Shown piece after piece: positions 33,825 through 45,684 of a stretch of DNA of 64,000 bases. The notes beneath the pieces were generated by a model. The model was not told the DNA's origin. It did not search any database and was given only the letters and a program-made list of their open reading frames with translations. Location: contig CM037590.1 of the NCBI GenBank assembly GCA_021018995.1, forward strand, positions 103,727,097 through 103,791,096, in the 5' to 3' direction. A program made the translations under genes and the position numbers. Every line of letters starts with the position of its first letter. The stretch's first letter is position 1. The stretch is from Chloranthus sessilifolius (lineage: Eukaryota; Streptophyta; Magnoliopsida; Chloranthales; Chloranthaceae).

Positions 33825-36020
33825 TCATTTCTCTCTCTCAAATTTCATAAATAACTCCAACTTCCGAATCTGGTTTTCATAAGGGGTTCGAATGTAGGCT
33901 TGTAAATCAGCTAACCCTTTTAGAACATCTCTGCAGATATAAGGATTTTCTTCCATGGCTCTTCTGAGGGAGGCAAATCGCGGAAGGGGAATGGAATGGT
34001 AGGGGACCAAAGGTGTCCCATTGTGGGAGGGGAGAAGAAGTGTCAAGGAGGACTTGTGGTTGGTCCAGTGGCTTGCCGAGAAAGTGGGGAGTGGTGAAGG
34101 GATGCAACGGAGGACTTGAGTTCAGTTTGGGTTGCATGGGCGTGAGTGGTGGGGTGGGCAGATCAACCAATACTACCTCCGTGCGCTTTGGGTAGCATGG
34201 GAATCTTGATGAGGTAAAGGGGTAATGGTGGTTGTGTGGGATGTGGAGGCTAAGGTTTGGAGCAGGTCATTGGTCACAGACTGGTTGTCTGTGTTGATTT
34301 GGAGTTGGGCTTGGATGGATTGGAGGTAGGCAAGTATTTGGGTAATAGAGGCAGGTGGGGGAGAGGTGGGCATAGCAGGGATTGGTACAACTGAAGTGGA
34401 GGGTGGAGGTGCAATGGCTGTAAAGGGAGAAGTAGGTAAGTGGGTGAAATGATGAGGGTCAGGTATAGGGGTAGGTTCAAGTCCCATGGTTTCAAAAATA
34501 GATCCCATTAAGGAAGAATAAGCCTCTGTAGTGAAAGGCTCAGGTTCAGGTGTGTGGGATACTTCAGGTGTGTGGGCTGAATGAGCAGGGGAATTTGAGG
34601 GGCTTTGGAGCAGAGGAGTGCAGGGAGATGGGGCAATAAAGTCTGGAGCTAAATCATGGGCATTGGTGGGAGAAATTGGTGGGGTGAGTATGGTTGGAGT
34701 GGTTGGTGTAGAGGGGGAATCTATAATTGGAATAATGGAGGGTATGGGAGATGGGACAGCTGGGATAGGTGAAGTGGCTGGGGCTGGTAGAGGGGAGGCG
34801 GGTGAAAGGCCAACTTCCTCAAGAATTGGTGCAGCTGAAGAGCTGGTCACCATGGAAGGAAAGTTTCTTCAAAAATTGGTGCAGCTAAAGAGCTGGTCAC
34901 CACAGGTTCTGGCAGAGCTGTTTCAAGAAGTGGTGCAGCTAAAGAGCTGGTCACCACAGGAGCTAGCACAACTGGTTCTAAGGGAACTGCAAGGGCAGGT
35001 TCATTCACAGCTGTAGGTGCAGGTTCACCTTCCTCTCTCATCCTTCTCAGCATGGCTTGGCTTGTAGTCCATGCCTTTTTCCCAAAAGTGTGAGGAGCAA
35101 TGACTTCAAATGGTTCCTCATTATCAATGTCAAACTTGGCTCTGAGGAGGGCTGTGATCAGTCTACCAAATGGGAGGCCAGCTAATTTCTGCTCCTTTTT
35201 CAACTTAGCACTAATATCAGCCATGGCTTCAAAAATTAACATAGGGGCATTGAAAAACTCCCTTAGAAAAGTGAAAGCGCCTCCAAAATTGGTGTTCTCC
35301 TCTCTTGCGTGCTTGACATAAAAACTTCCCTCAAAATGGAGTCCATCAATAGAAATTGGGGGCTAGGTCTCTCCTCATGATGGATCATGCCATTCCTTGG
35401 GTTAAATGTGCAGCCATTTCTCTAAAGGAGGTCATTTGAGCGACCAATGGACCAGAAGGATCAAATTGGAAGGGTATCCCCAAAGCATTCCCTATGTCTT
35501 CAAATGTGACCGTAAGATCGCAATCATCAATAAAGATAACCAGGGTAGGGACATCAGCATCTCTTTCAGTGACCTTGATTAGGTTTTGGTACCATAACTT
35601 CACCATTCGTGGGTAAATTTTCTCTGGCAAAGGGGTAAGGATATTGCTTAGTGAGGCTTCCCTTATGTATCTTAAAGATAACAAGCAATCCGGGTTGTTG
35701 TGAAAAAGTTTAATCCCACAATCATTTCGAGAATTAATGAATGGATTTGGTAGTACCAAATGTATAGGCAGAGGAGGAAGCTCAGGCTCAGGGCTTGCAG
35801 CAGCAGGGGTGGGTTCCTCATGTCGAACTTTCTTTCCTTTCTCCACCCTATCCGCTTTATCCATAGATAGTTTTCTTTTGGCTGAAGTTTTGGCTTTTCC
35901 CTTTGGGGTAGGTTTGCTAACTTTCTTAGCAGAGGATTTTGGGAACATGGCAGCCAACGATTTCTCTGCTTTTCCCATTCGAAATTGATGTATGAAAATG
36001 CCCACAACAGATGCTGACAC
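33825..36020 (-). pseudogene. Element D accessory ORF in the Athila 'env-like' position
   Basis: The start is at 36020, or 11 to 30 codons in, where MGKAEKSLAAMFPKSSAKKV begins. Order: Lys-rich N-terminus (36020-35830), PPLPIHLVLPNPFINS, then YIREASLSNILTPLPEKIYP-RMVKLWYQN and a VTFEDIGNALGIPFQFD segment (to 35385). After a frameshift come EAMADISAKLKKEQKLAGLP (35242-34847), a very Pro/Ser/Thr-rich linker (34853-34173), and a helical stretch with SITQILAYLQSIQAQLQ. A further frame to 33825 may be the true end. This spot is the 'env-like' ORF of Athila elements. I see no signal peptide and no convincing membrane anchor, while the RMVKLWYQN block and domain order match the chromovirus aORFs in A, B and C. 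Confidence 0.75.
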
Positions 36021-36284
36021 AAATTGAAAATTTTCAAATGATAAACAGAGAGAATGTGCAGAGAAATATCGAGATCTAGGGTTTTTAATTGAATGAATTG
36101 TTTTCTTGCAAATCCCCGGACTAGAAGCTAAAATCCTTCTGAAAACTCAAATGATCGAACAAAGGTGAAGAAAAATGTAGCAAGCTTCTCAAATCGCGCA
36201 AGGAAAGAACGAAATAGGGTTTCTGTGGAACAGGTCGCTCTGCAGAAAGATTTCGAATATGAAACCCCTACTTCGAAAGGGTTT

Positions 36285-36600
36285 AAATATACTCAGAGTT
36301 AATTTCGCAAAGTTCTTTATAAGTTTTCAAAAAAGTTCCAAAATAGACCTTTTGACAACTGCGAATGGCATCGATTACCATTCGAAAAGTTAATAACCAA
36401 ACATCTTTTGAAAAGAAATTAGCTTTAGAACCAACTATTAGAAAAAAGCAAATAGCTTGAAATATCTTTTCGAAAGAAAATAGCTTGAACTATCTTTTCG
36501 AAAGAAAATAGCTTAGAACCAACTATTCAAAAGCAAATCCTTGCTTTAGCGATTTATACAAATCCGAGTCTTTTAGAAAAGTAATTTGAACTTTGCAAAA
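36285..36600. promoter_or_regulatory. TTCGAAAG-type array and TATA upstream of the D aORF
   Basis: On the minus strand GAGTATATTTAAACCC (about 36285-36300) is a plausible TATA box. The region 36355-36600 upstream of it holds several TTTTCGAAAG / ATTCGAAAAG / TTTTGAAAAG words, two in perfect 28-bp tandem (about 36465-36520). The same word family forms the array in the D LTR (43762-43977). Confidence 0.55.
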
Positions 36601-36633
36601 AGATAATTATTACTGACTTAACTTGGAGCATAT

Positions 36634-38262
36634 TTAAACCATGCGAAAGAGACAAATCATGAATAAAATAGAAATAAAGAAACTAAGCAAAACTATGAAA
36701 TAAAACATAATGTAGTTATCGACCATCGATTTTTGGAGGTTCGTGATAGATATGGGCGACGGGCTCACTCTGGTATTTTCAATGCATGGTTTGAGCCTCT
36801 GACCATTTACTTTCAGGATTCTTCCATTACTTGGATCAAGGATGTCAACAGCTCCCGAAGGGGCTGTCTGAATGACAGTGTATGGCCCTTCCCATCTGGA
36901 TCTCAGCTTTTCTGGGAAAAACTTGAGTTTTGAGTTAAATAACCATACTTTAGAGCCAGCTGTGAATTCTTTTCTCAATAAATTTTTATCATGGAAAGTT
37001 TTGACTTTCTCTTTGTAAAATCTTGAGTTTGTGTATGCATCCATTCTCAGCTCCTCCAACTCAGCAAGTTGCAGTTTCCTGTGATTACCAACAGTAGTTA
37101 GATCCATGTTCAATGTTTTAATGGCCCAAAAGGGTTTATACTCTAACTCTACTGGTAAATGGCATGCTTTGCCATAGACCAACCTGAATGGGGACATGCC
37201 AATTGGGGTTTTATAGGCTGTCCTGTATGCCCATAATGCATCATTAAACAAGGACCAATCCTTTCTGTCCTTCTTCACAGTCTTTCCCAAAATATGTTTG
37301 ATTTCTCTATTGGAAATCTCCACTTGTCCACTGGTTTGTGGATGATATGGAGTGGCTACTCTATGAGTCACAGAGTATTTTTTCAATAAAATTTCAAAAT
37401 GTTTATTACAAAAATGTTTTCCCCCATCACTGATAATGGCTCTGAGAAAACCAAACCTGGAGAAAATGTGATCCTTAAGAAATTTAAGAACCACTTTGTG
37501 ATCGTTTGTATTAGTGGCTGTGGCTTCAATCCATTTGGATACATAATCCACAGCTACTAAAATAAAATCATTCCCATTGGAAGGAGGAAAGGGACCCATG
37601 AAGTCTATCCCCCAAACATCAAACAACTCAACTACCAAAATAGGCTGTAAAGGCATTGAGTTTCTCTTGAAAATGCTGCCCAATTTCTGACAGTTTTGGC
37701 AAGACTTACAATGCTGCAAAGCATCTTTGAAAAATGTAGGCCAATAAAATCCGCACTGCAAAACCTTTGCAGCAGTTTTGTTTCCACTAAAATGACCTCC
37801 ACAAGCCTGTTCATGACACATAGAAAGTATTCTATGAAATTCTTGGTCAGGGACACATTTTCTTATTATTTGGTCTGCACAACTCTTAAACAGATAAGGA
37901 TCTTCCCAGATGAAATGTTTAACCTTTGAGAAGAAAAGATCTTTATCCATTCTATTCCAATGTTGAGGAATTCTTCCAGTAGCCAAAAAATTGACTATGT
38001 TTGCAAACCAAGGAGTGTGTACACTAATGGCAAAAAGTTGCTCATCAGGGAAAGATTCATTGATAGGCAGCCTATCAATCTCAGCAGTTAAAATTCTAGA
38101 CAGGTGATCAGCCACCACATTCTCCACCCCCTTTTTATCTTTGATCTGTAAATCAAATTCCTGTAATAGGAGAATCCACCTGATTAATCTTGGTTTGGTG
38201 TCCTTAGACAGAAGGTATTTCAAAGCAGAGTGGTCAGTGAACACCACTATTTGTGAACCCAA
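36634..38262 (-). CDS. pol: Element D RNase H end and integrase (542 codons, open)
   Basis: Opens within the RNase H domain ([29 protein letters not shown]). Integrase follows with a complete zinc-binding HHCC set ([20 protein letters not shown] ... [12 protein letters not shown]). The catalytic core has the triad D-D-E visible in [32 protein letters not shown] and [11 protein letters not shown]. The C-terminal DNA-binding part has [20 protein letters not shown]. There is no chromodomain, as expected for Athila. The last ~25 residues are hydrophobic ([20 protein letters not shown]) and may be read-out. The long intact frame suggests recent insertion. The frame is broken upstream near 38262-38440, so a single Pol polyprotein is not encoded. 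Confidence 0.9.
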   Translation of the reverse strand: MGSQIVVFTDHSALKYLLSKDTKPRLIRWILLLQEFDLQIKDKKGVENVVADHLSRILTAEIDRLPINESFPDEQLFAISVHTPWFANIVNFLATGRIPQHWNRMDKDLFFSKVKHFIWEDPYLFKSCADQIIRKCVPDQEFHRILSMCHEQACGGHFSGNKTAAKVLQCGFYWPTFFKDALQHCKSCQNCQKLGSIFKRNSMPLQPILVVELFDVWGIDFMGPFPPSNGNDFILVAVDYVSKWIEATATNTNDHKVVLKFLKDHIFSRFGFLRAIISDGGKHFCNKHFEILLKKYSVTHRVATPYHPQTSGQVEISNREIKHILGKTVKKDRKDWSLFNDALWAYRTAYKTPIGMSPFRLVYGKACHLPVELEYKPFWAIKTLNMDLTTVGNHRKLQLAELEELRMDAYTNSRFYKEKVKTFHDKNLLRKEFTAGSKVWLFNSKLKFFPEKLRSRWEGPYTVIQTAPSGAVDILDPSNGRILKVNGQRLKPCIENTRVSPSPISITNLQKSMVDNYIMFYFIVLLSFFISILFMICLFRMV

Positions 38263-38439
38263 GACATATGACCTGAATTTTCTAAAGCAAAAACAATTGC
38301 TAGCAGCTCCTTCTCAGTTGTTGTGTAATTGAGTTGTGCATCAATCATTGATCTACTGGCATAAGCTATGACATGAGGCAGCTTTTCTTTTCTCGTCAGG
38401 GCGGCTCCCAAAGCATAATCGATGCATCACACATCGAGT

Positions 38440-39715
38440 TCAAAAGGTAATGAATAATGGAAGGCGCAATATTGGAGCTGAAATCAAAGCAGTTTTTAGG
38501 AATTCAAAAGCCTTCATGCATTCATTATTGAAAACAAAAGGGACATCTTGACACAGCAAATGACAAAGAGGTTTGGTTATTTTACTGAAGTCCTTAATGA
38601 ACCTTCTGTAAAATCCAGCATGTCCCAGAAAACTTCTGATTTGTTTAACGGTTTTGGGAGGTGGTAAATGTGCAATTAAATCAAATTTTGCTCTGTCCAC
38701 CTCAATGCCCTTGTGAGAAACAACATGGCCAAGGACAATGCCTTGGGTGACCATGAAATGGCTCTTTTCCCAGCTCAGAACTAGATTGGTTTCTTCACAT
38801 CTCTGTAATACCAATTTAAGATGATGTAAACACTGGGAAAAATTGTCTCCATAGATTGAAAAATCATCCATGAAAATCTCCATAAATTGGTCAATCATAT
38901 CAGAAAAAATGGAATACATGCATCTTTGAAAGGTAGCAGGAGCATTACAAAGACCAAAAGGCATTCTCCTATAGGCAAAAGTGCCAAAAGGGTAAGTGAA
39001 TGTGGTCTTTTCCTGATCTTGTGGGTACACAGAATCAGTTGTACCGGAGTAACCATCAAGAAAAGCGATAATAAGCTTTTCCCTAGCTTATCTAAAATCT
39101 AATCAATGAATGGGAGGAAATGGTCTTTTCGGTCATTGCATTTAATTTTCGTAATCAATCTGCGACTCTCCACCCAGTTGTTTGTCTGGTTGACATAAGC
39201 TCACCAGAATCTGAGGTTACAACAGTGATCCCAGATTTCTTAGGTACCACCTGTGTAGGTGCCACCCAAGCTGAATCTAAAATGGGGTAAATGACCCCTG
39301 AATCCAACAACTTAGCAACCTCTTTCATGACCACTTCTTGCATATGAGGGTTCACCCTCCTTTGCATTTCCCTAGAAGGCTTTGCATCTTCTTCCAAATG
39401 GATTTTGTGCATGCAAACAGCTGGACTGATTCCTCCCAAATCAGCAATAGTCCAGCCAATTACCCTTCTATGTTCTTTCAAAACAACCAATAGCTCTTCC
39501 TCTTGCTCCTTTGTGAGGGAGGAAGAAATAATTGCAGGCAATGATTTATGATTTCCTAAAAGCACATATTTCAAATTTTCTGACAGCTGTTTTAGTTCTA
39601 AATCAGGTGGGCTGAGAAAAGAAGGTAACAAAGGTACCTTAGCTGTTTGTGGAAGGGGAAGAGTAGCAGGTTTCCAAGAAGAGAAACTTGCTGATTGATT
39701 ATGCGTTTCTTGCAC
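38440..39715 (-). pseudogene. pol: Element D reverse transcriptase, one frame break
   Basis: The N-terminal part 39715-39155 has LKYVLLGNHKSLPAIISSSL, EHRRVIGWTIADLGGISPAV, MHKIHLEEDAKPSREMQRRV and DSAWVAPTQVVPKKSG. The frame breaks at about 39102-39155, and the palm continues 39030-38440 with TFQRCMYSIFSDMIDQFMEI and FMDDFSIYGDNF, so the catalytic Asp pair is present, followed by IRSFLGHAGFYRRFIKDFSK. Order and wording are typical of Athila/Tat RT. Only one or two lesions separate it from an open frame. Confidence 0.85.
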
Positions 39716-40097
39716 AACATTTATTTCCTCAGAACTTGAGATACAAACTGTTTCTTCTTCAGAATTTTCTCAAGCATCTTTAACATCTGCGGTGAAATCT
39801 TCACACTGCAGAAACTGTTGTAAAGTCCCTTCTACAAGTTCATCCAATAGATCAACATGAAAACATTCTTCAGAGCTGAATTGAGGCTGTGTGACTGCAT
39901 TATAAACATTTAATTTTACCTTCATGTTTCCAAAAGAGACTTCCATAATACCGGACCTGCATTGAATGCAAGCATTTGTGAGCAGAATGGTCTTCCCAAA
40001 ATGACAGGATGGAAGTTTGGCTTTTGGTTGGTTCCATGTCCAAAACTAGAAAATCGAGGATAGAAAAATTTATCTACTCCTACCAATACATCTTCAA

Positions 40098-40529
40098 TCA
40101 TTCCAAGCGGCTTCCTTTCGGATCATGCGCTAGTTGTAACACCACATGAGTGGGTTTTAATTCTCCCAAACTTAGTTTCTCATATACAGAATATGGAAGT
40201 AGGTTGACACTAGCACCCAGATCTAATAAAGCCTTTTCAATGGTATGTTCCCCAATAATACAAGGGATTGTGGGGATTCCAGGATCTTGAAGTTTAGGAG
40301 GTGTGGCAATGGATAACACCTGATTAATTCTTTCTACAACAAAGACCTTCTTGGACAACTGTATCCTAGACTGTCTTTTGTGAGTGCAAACATCTTTCAA
40401 AAATTTTGCATATGCTAGAATTTGTTTGATTGCCTCAAGCAAAGGTAGATTTATCTTGACTTGCTTAAAAGTCTCCATCATTTCATCTATTTTTGTGTTC
40501 CCTTTATCAAAAGGGGATACAGATTTCAT
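40098..40529 (-). CDS. pol: Element D aspartic protease region
   Basis: A 143-codon frame. ALLDLGASVNLLPYSVYEKL contains the catalytic DLGAS variant of the D[ST]G motif seen in Athila, preceded by a conserved stretch with IPCIIGEHTIEKA. It lies between gag and RT and would be part of the gag-pol polyprotein. Confidence 0.8.
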   Translation of the reverse strand: MKSVSPFDKGNTKIDEMMETFKQVKINLPLLEAIKQILAYAKFLKDVCTHKRQSRIQLSKKVFVVERINQVLSIATPPKLQDPGIPTIPCIIGEHTIEKALLDLGASVNLLPYSVYEKLSLGELKPTHVVLQLAHDPKGSRLE

Positions 40530-40567
40530 TGCATGAGGAAATGGTAAAAGAGGAACTAATCCTTCAT

Positions 40568-42211
40568 CTACAGCTTTGGAAGCATTTCAGAAACTTTTTG
40601 AATTTTTTGTTTTTCATTTTTTTTATTTTTCTGAGGTCCATCAGTATCCCCACTGCTATCATTATACTGCTCTTGCTGTATATCTTTATCATTTTCCTCA
40701 TTTTTTTCTTCTTCAGTACCCACTTTGTTATTTATAATTCTTCCACTTCTCAAAGTGGTGACAGTTTTTACTTCTTCATGTGAATTGGAAGCTTCTCCAA
40801 CCATGAACTGTCCTTTGGGATTGTTGAAAGGTTGGCTGGGTAACTTTCCTTCCTCTCTTTTTGCCAAAGTATTTGAAAGCTGCCCCAATGTTTCTTCAAT
40901 CTTCTTTATGCTCTGGCTGTGAAAATTCAGTCTGAGTTAAAGATCCTAAATTCTGGAGTGAATTCAGGACTTGATCTTCAAAAGAAAGGGACCTGGAAGG
41001 GGTTTAAACTGGGGCAGATTGCTGCACAGGTTGTTGTGGAATGGGCTGCTGAAAATTTTGTTTGGTATAAAAATTCTGCTGATAAGGTTGTGCAGTTTTG
41101 AAAGGCATTTGGTTCTTTGGTTGTTGCTGCTGTTGTGATTGATAATTCCCTTGGTTCCACCTCAAATTGGGGTGTCCTCTCCATGGATATTCATTTGACT
41201 GCATCTGTCCAATTGATTGAGCAGCATGAGCTTGTTCCACCATTAAATCTGGGAACGTAGTGCGGCGGACATTGGTCAATTGAATGAGTAGGGGACTGGC
41301 ATATCAGACATGCCTCCTCTACTCTTGCAACATTTGGATTTTTAAGTGAGTCCATCAATCTATCAAACTTTGTGGTTAAATTGTCCATCTTTCTTTCCAA
41401 CTCATTTACCTCATAAATCTTTCCTTTGGTGGGTTGCTGATTGCTCAACCTAGCTGGATTTTCAATATCTCTTGACAGAGATTCCTGTTGAGTTGAGTTT
41501 TCACCAATTACTTCAAATAAGTCCCAAACCTCCTCAACTGTTTTTTGCAAGTAAGTGCCTCCACAGGAGGCATCCACCATATTTTTGCCTTTTTGATCAA
41601 TTCCTTGATAGAAGCTTTGAACCAGCTGCCATCTGGGAATTTGATGATGAGGACACTACCTTAAAAGTTCCTTAAATCGTTCCCATGCTTCATGGAAAGT
41701 TTCAGTTGAGTTTTGTGAGAAAGAAATGATACTTTGTCTCAATTGACTTGTTTTAGACATTGGGAAATATTTGGCTAAAAATTGACACTGCAAATCATTC
41801 CAAGAAGTGATACTATTTGGTGCTAACATAGATAACCATGCTCTAGCTTTATCCTTTAATGAAAAAGGAAAGAGCCTAAGCTTGGTTATACGGACCAAGT
41901 CCAGCTATGTTGAATGTGGTGCAAAGAGCCAAGAATTCATCCACATGTTTGTATGGATCTTCCTTACTCAACCCATGGAAGGAAGGAAGCATTTGGATAG
42001 TCGATGATTTGATCTCATAATTTCCTTCAACAGTAGGAAATTGAATGCAAAAGGGAGAATTATAAGCACCAGGTGCAAAGTAATCCCTCAAAAGTCGAGG
42101 TTCTTCACCCATAGTAGCAGAATTCTGAGTTGTTTGTTTGGTTCGTAGTAGCCTTTCAACTTCTAAATTTAGTGGGACAATCTCAGGGCTGAGAGTCCTC
42201 CTACCAAACAT
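40568..42211 (-). pseudogene. gag: Element D gag with intact zinc knuckle
   Basis: The N-terminal frame 42211-41876 has LPSFHGLSKEDPYKHVDEFL. The next, 41898-41656, has FPFSLKDKARAWLSMLAPNS and SITSWNDLQCQFLAKYFP, the typical plant capsid (retrotrans_gag) core. The frame 41580-41191 has a KMDNLTTKFDRLMDSL helix and the knuckle CLICQSPTHSIDQC (C-X2-C-X4-H-X4-C, complete). A Gln-rich stretch follows (41279-41004), then a Lys/Glu-rich tail. Small frame changes near 41880 and 41600 break it. Confidence 0.85.
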
Positions 42212-42380
42212 ACAACTCAGAACAAAAAATCTGAGTATTCACAGCAAACCTTCAGAATTTCTTTTTAAGTAGTTTCCCTTCTTGAATAACTGCACAGGTA
42301 TAAACAATAGAATAGTTTAGTAATGATATATAAAAATAAAATAAAAGTAAAAACTTAGGTCTACCTATTTTAGAACAAAT

Positions 42381-42398
42381 TCCCCAGCAACGGCGCCA
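42381..42398 (-). promoter_or_regulatory. Primer-binding site of D (tRNA-Asp type)
   Basis: The minus strand reads TGGCGCCGTTGCTGGGGA six bases inside the LTR, one base off the usual Athila/Tat site. Confidence 0.9.
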
Positions 42399-42404
42399 AA
42401 AACT

Positions 42405-44275
42405 TGTTGTTGCTTCTTAGTGTGCTTGATTTATGTGTGTTTTGAAAACAGGTTTGCAACTGCTAAATTATACTGAATCTAGAATATTAAAAAGAGTAAA
42501 GAAATATCAGCACAGGTAGAAGTGAATTAGCCTGCAAGATCAGGGCCAATTGTAGCAAGTTTTAAATGTAAGTGAGTGAAAGATCGTCCACAGAGAATTT
42601 GTCTAAAATGCAAGATAAACCTCCAGATCTGAGCTACCAAATCTGGCCTCTTATCCTATCTAGAAAGCACATAAGATGGGAGGTTGAATTTGTCACATTA
42701 ACTAAATGATAAAAGTAAAAGTTAAACTAAATGATCCAGATCCGAGTTGGGAGAACGTTTGAGGTAAACTTATAAAAAATGGAGAAGTAATATCTAACTT
42801 TGATTTGGTCCTTGAAATCTAATGAGAATCACTGCAGCTCAACTGAGAGATGATCCAATCTTCATCTGGCTACAACCGCAGATGTAAGAGAAATAAATCT
42901 AATTTAAGGATTAGGTTTAAGCTTATGGCTATGGTCTGTCCACTTTAATGGCCACAAACCATCCAATAGTCTTTAATCCAAAGCCTTAGTTTAGAACAAG
43001 AAGCATCACTACAAATGTCGTGAGAGATTAGGTTACCAACACTAATTCTCACAGGATTAATGAATCAAGGGAAATTGCATGAAAAACAGTAAATCTAAAG
43101 GAGTCTAATGCAATAAGGAGATCAGAGGGAACCCTTAACATGAGTCCAATTGAGAATATACGGTTTACAGCAACCTTTTCAAATCCACCATTATAATTAC
43201 AGAGCACAGCTTAAACAGCTCTCAGATTTGTAGTCTTGAATACAGCTCTGTTTTGAATTACAGAAATATCTCACAACTCTCAATTGCGAGTAAAAGGGAA
43301 GCTATTACAGGGATTTCAGACAAACTATCTGGTTTGGAAATGGGGGAATAGGAATGAAACTCAAAATCTGGATGCCCAAATTGGGCAAATGGTTCGTCTA
43401 TTTATAGTTTTCCCTAAGTCCAGCTCAGATGTGTATCAACCAATCAGAGGTGCTCAGATCTGTATTGACCAATGGTGGTTGAGCACGAGGATCCAGATCT
43501 GTTCTGGCCAATCAAAATTCCTCGATCTGGTTCAGCCAATCAGGTGAAAAAGGCATCAATTCTGTTATGCATTTTGAAAGTTTGTTAGAGTTTCTAGAAG
43601 TTCCCGCAAAGTTAATTCATCTCTGGGTGCTCACGTGAGGTGGAATATGCCTTTGCTTCATGCTTAGAATCCTCTGCAATGTCCCTAGGTTTTTAAATGC
43701 ATTGGGACGCGTGAAACAGATTACTGAATTGCCCTTGAAAAAGCTGGGAATCTCCAGAATACCTCTTCGCATAGCTTAGGGGACTTTTCGCAAGGTGTTG
43801 TAACTCTTGAAGCTCTTTTCGCAATGTTCTGGTTCTGTTCGAATTGAGTTTTCTTCTTTTCGAAAAGGTCAATCATCTCTTCGAAGAGTTCAGATGCTCT
43901 TCGAACGCTAAGCCTGGAGTTTTTGTTCTTTTCGCAGAGTTTCAAGTTCTTTGCGAACAGTTCAGGTTCTTTGCGAAAAGTACTCTGTAGTGCATTTTTC
44001 TGTTCAAATTGCTCCATACTTCTTTTCTGGATTAAGACCAGGTCTTTGCCTCTTCAATTCAGACCTTTCAACAGCTAGTGAGGTTGTTTCTTCTCTTTCT
44101 TCCTTTGGATTGACATGGATTGTCATCTTTTTGGCACTTTTAAGCTGCTTTTATGGTTAAGCCTGTCTTTATTGTTAGCTGCAACACCAGCACTTAAAAC
44201 ACTTATTTAGTTCTCTCAAAGGTCTATCAAGACTCAAGTTCAGGGGTGAAAAATGGTATTTTTCAGTTCTCAACA
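42405..44275 (-). repeat. 5' LTR of element D
   Basis: 1,871 bp, minus strand TGTTGAGAACTG ... CAACA. TATA box ACTATAAATAGACG on the minus strand at about 43398-43409. A phased TTCG site array lies upstream of it at 43762-43977. Against the 3' LTR, the first 120 bp differ at four positions, all transitions. Confidence 0.95.
43762..43977 (-). repeat. Helically phased TTCG/TGCG site array in the U3 of D
   Basis: Ten sites of the type TTCGMAAAG or TGCGAAAAG on the minus strand. Counted start to start they are 20, 21, 31, 20, 21, 21, 20, 31 and 21 bp apart, all close to whole multiples of 10.5 bp. The best copy, CTTTTCGAAAAG, is a perfect palindrome. Confidence 0.85.
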
Positions 44276-44777
44276 TCGAGGTAGCATTCAAGCGATTGGT
44301 GTACGTGGGCTCTGGTAAAAAGGTAATGGCGATCGTCAATTTCGGTCACCACGGTGTCATCAATGCGGCCCTTTTTCTAATTTCTGGTAAAACAGGCGAA
44401 CTAGCCTAGGGTAGTAATACCCGTGTAGCGGCTTCAATAGGTTACCGAGGCCCGCATTGACAAGATAGTTCTTAGCCCATTTGGTCTCACCCTCGACATC
44501 GGGGTCGGTAAATAAGACCTCGTCGATAATATATTCATTTTTAAAGTTCTTTGCCGCCCACCACTCATTTAGTTGGGGCAAGTTTACTGGTGGTGGTGGT
44601 AGGGTCGGCGAAGATTTCACGCGAAGATGCGCTCGTCGAACCGGATGTGGGATCCAATGACGATGGTGATGGGGTTTGTAGAGGTGATGGTGAAGGTGGT
44701 GACAGTGCGGCATTCTTATGCTGTACCGAGAGCTTTGAAGCCGCTTGCTTCGTGGTCAAGAGAGTTCTCGGAGGCAT
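44276..44777 (-). pseudogene. Element C aORF, 5' part
   Basis: The start at 44777 opens MPPRTLLTTKQAASKLSVQH, a basic Ser/Pro-rich segment. After a frame change near 44600 the second frame has WWAAKNFKNEYIIDEVLFTD, KWAKNYLVNAGLGNLLKPLH and YYYPRLVRLFYQK. It then continues in frame through 44281 into the segment at 28789. It matches the first third of the aORF in B. Confidence 0.8.
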
Positions 44778-44804
44778 TTTGAATCAAAAATAAAAAATGT
44801 AGCG

Positions 44805-45022
44805 CTATAAAAATAGAAATTTTAAGAAAAAGTCAGAATATAGGGTTTACCTTAGGAGTTCCATCCAAATGTGCGAGGATTTCGATTCGAAATCAGTTCA
44901 AAATCCCCAAAAACCCTAGCTTGCAAGGTGGCTCGAGGAGGAAGACGAAGTGGCGCGTAAGCAAAAAAAAAACAAAATAAATTTTCGAATGGGGAGAAAA
45001 TCCCCCTTTTTTCATATATATA
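44805..45022 (-). promoter_or_regulatory. TATA box and leader of the C aORF
   Basis: The minus strand has TATATATATG at 45013-45022, then a leader in which CTAAG|GTAAACCC (donor at 44850) matches A and B. The nearest acceptor before the start (TATTTTTATAG, 44805) would give an intron of only 46 nt, short for a plant, so splicing in C is doubtful or uses another acceptor. Confidence 0.4.
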
Positions 45023-45028
45023 GGCCCA

Positions 45029-45425
45029 AATCGATTAATCAATTTCTAAAATCGATTAATCGATTTTAAAAAAAAATTCTCCAGCCGCGCGATTTCGATT
45101 AATCGATTTCCCAAATTGATTAATCGAAATTCAAAATTGATTAATCGAATTCATTTCGATTAGTCAAATTCTTCGGTCATTTAATATTCTAGGTTTGCTA
45201 GCTCACTGGCATGTGTCAGTCGATTAATCGAATTTCACCTCGATTAATCGAAATTGCTATACCCTTAAATTTTCTAAAATTCCCAGCTCACTGGCGTGTG
45301 CCAGTCGATTAATTGAATTACCCTCGATTACTCCAAATTTCACTTTATTAAATTTCTGAATCTCCACTCACTGGCGTATGCCAGTCGATCAGTCGACCAA
45401 AATCAATTAATCGATTTTCATCATA
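45029..45425. repeat. TTAA-centred palindrome array between pol and aORF (element C)
   Basis: About 12 copies of AATCGATTAATCGATT or decayed forms, abutting the aORF TATA box. This is the same centre as in the C LTR and differs from A/B and E. A CTCACTGGCRTRTGCCAGTC word is repeated three times in its right half (about 45210-45390). Confidence 0.85.
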
Positions 45426-45684
45426 AATTTAAAAAATCTTTCTTGCTTTATGTCTCTTTTGTTTTCTTGGTAATACATGACCAGTGGGTCATTAGTTTTG
45501 TGGAGCATGTCTTCATAGCCATTGTGTGGTATGATGAATCCTAACCATGCATTCTATATCACATCACAGCACAATTTTCGATTAACATTCTCTCCATTGG
45601 ATAAATTGGCCAAATGGTCAACATTGGATTTACAATAGACGGTTTAAATCAGCAAACATGCTTGCAGAGATAAAATGTTGACTC

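Larger units (their letters stand above)
28795..44275 (-). mobile_element. Element D: Athila-like retrotransposon with an inverted LTR at its left end
   Basis: Flanked by the perfect 5-bp duplication TCGAG (28790-28794, 44276-44280). Minus-strand order: 5' LTR (42405-44275), tRNA-Asp-type primer site, gag, protease, RT, RNase H/integrase, array, aORF, long 3' UTR, polypurine tract, 3' LTR (29994-31824). Beyond this 3' LTR lies a further partial LTR in the opposite direction (28795-29983), so both outer ends carry the same TGTTGAGAACTG terminus. Total 15,481 bp; without the extra arm about 14.3 kb. Confidence 0.9.

Noticed and set aside
33825..36020. D aORF as a genuine retroviral-type envelope
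   Set aside because: No signal peptide, no clear transmembrane segment, no Cys-rich ectodomain; domain order fits the chromovirus aORFs instead.
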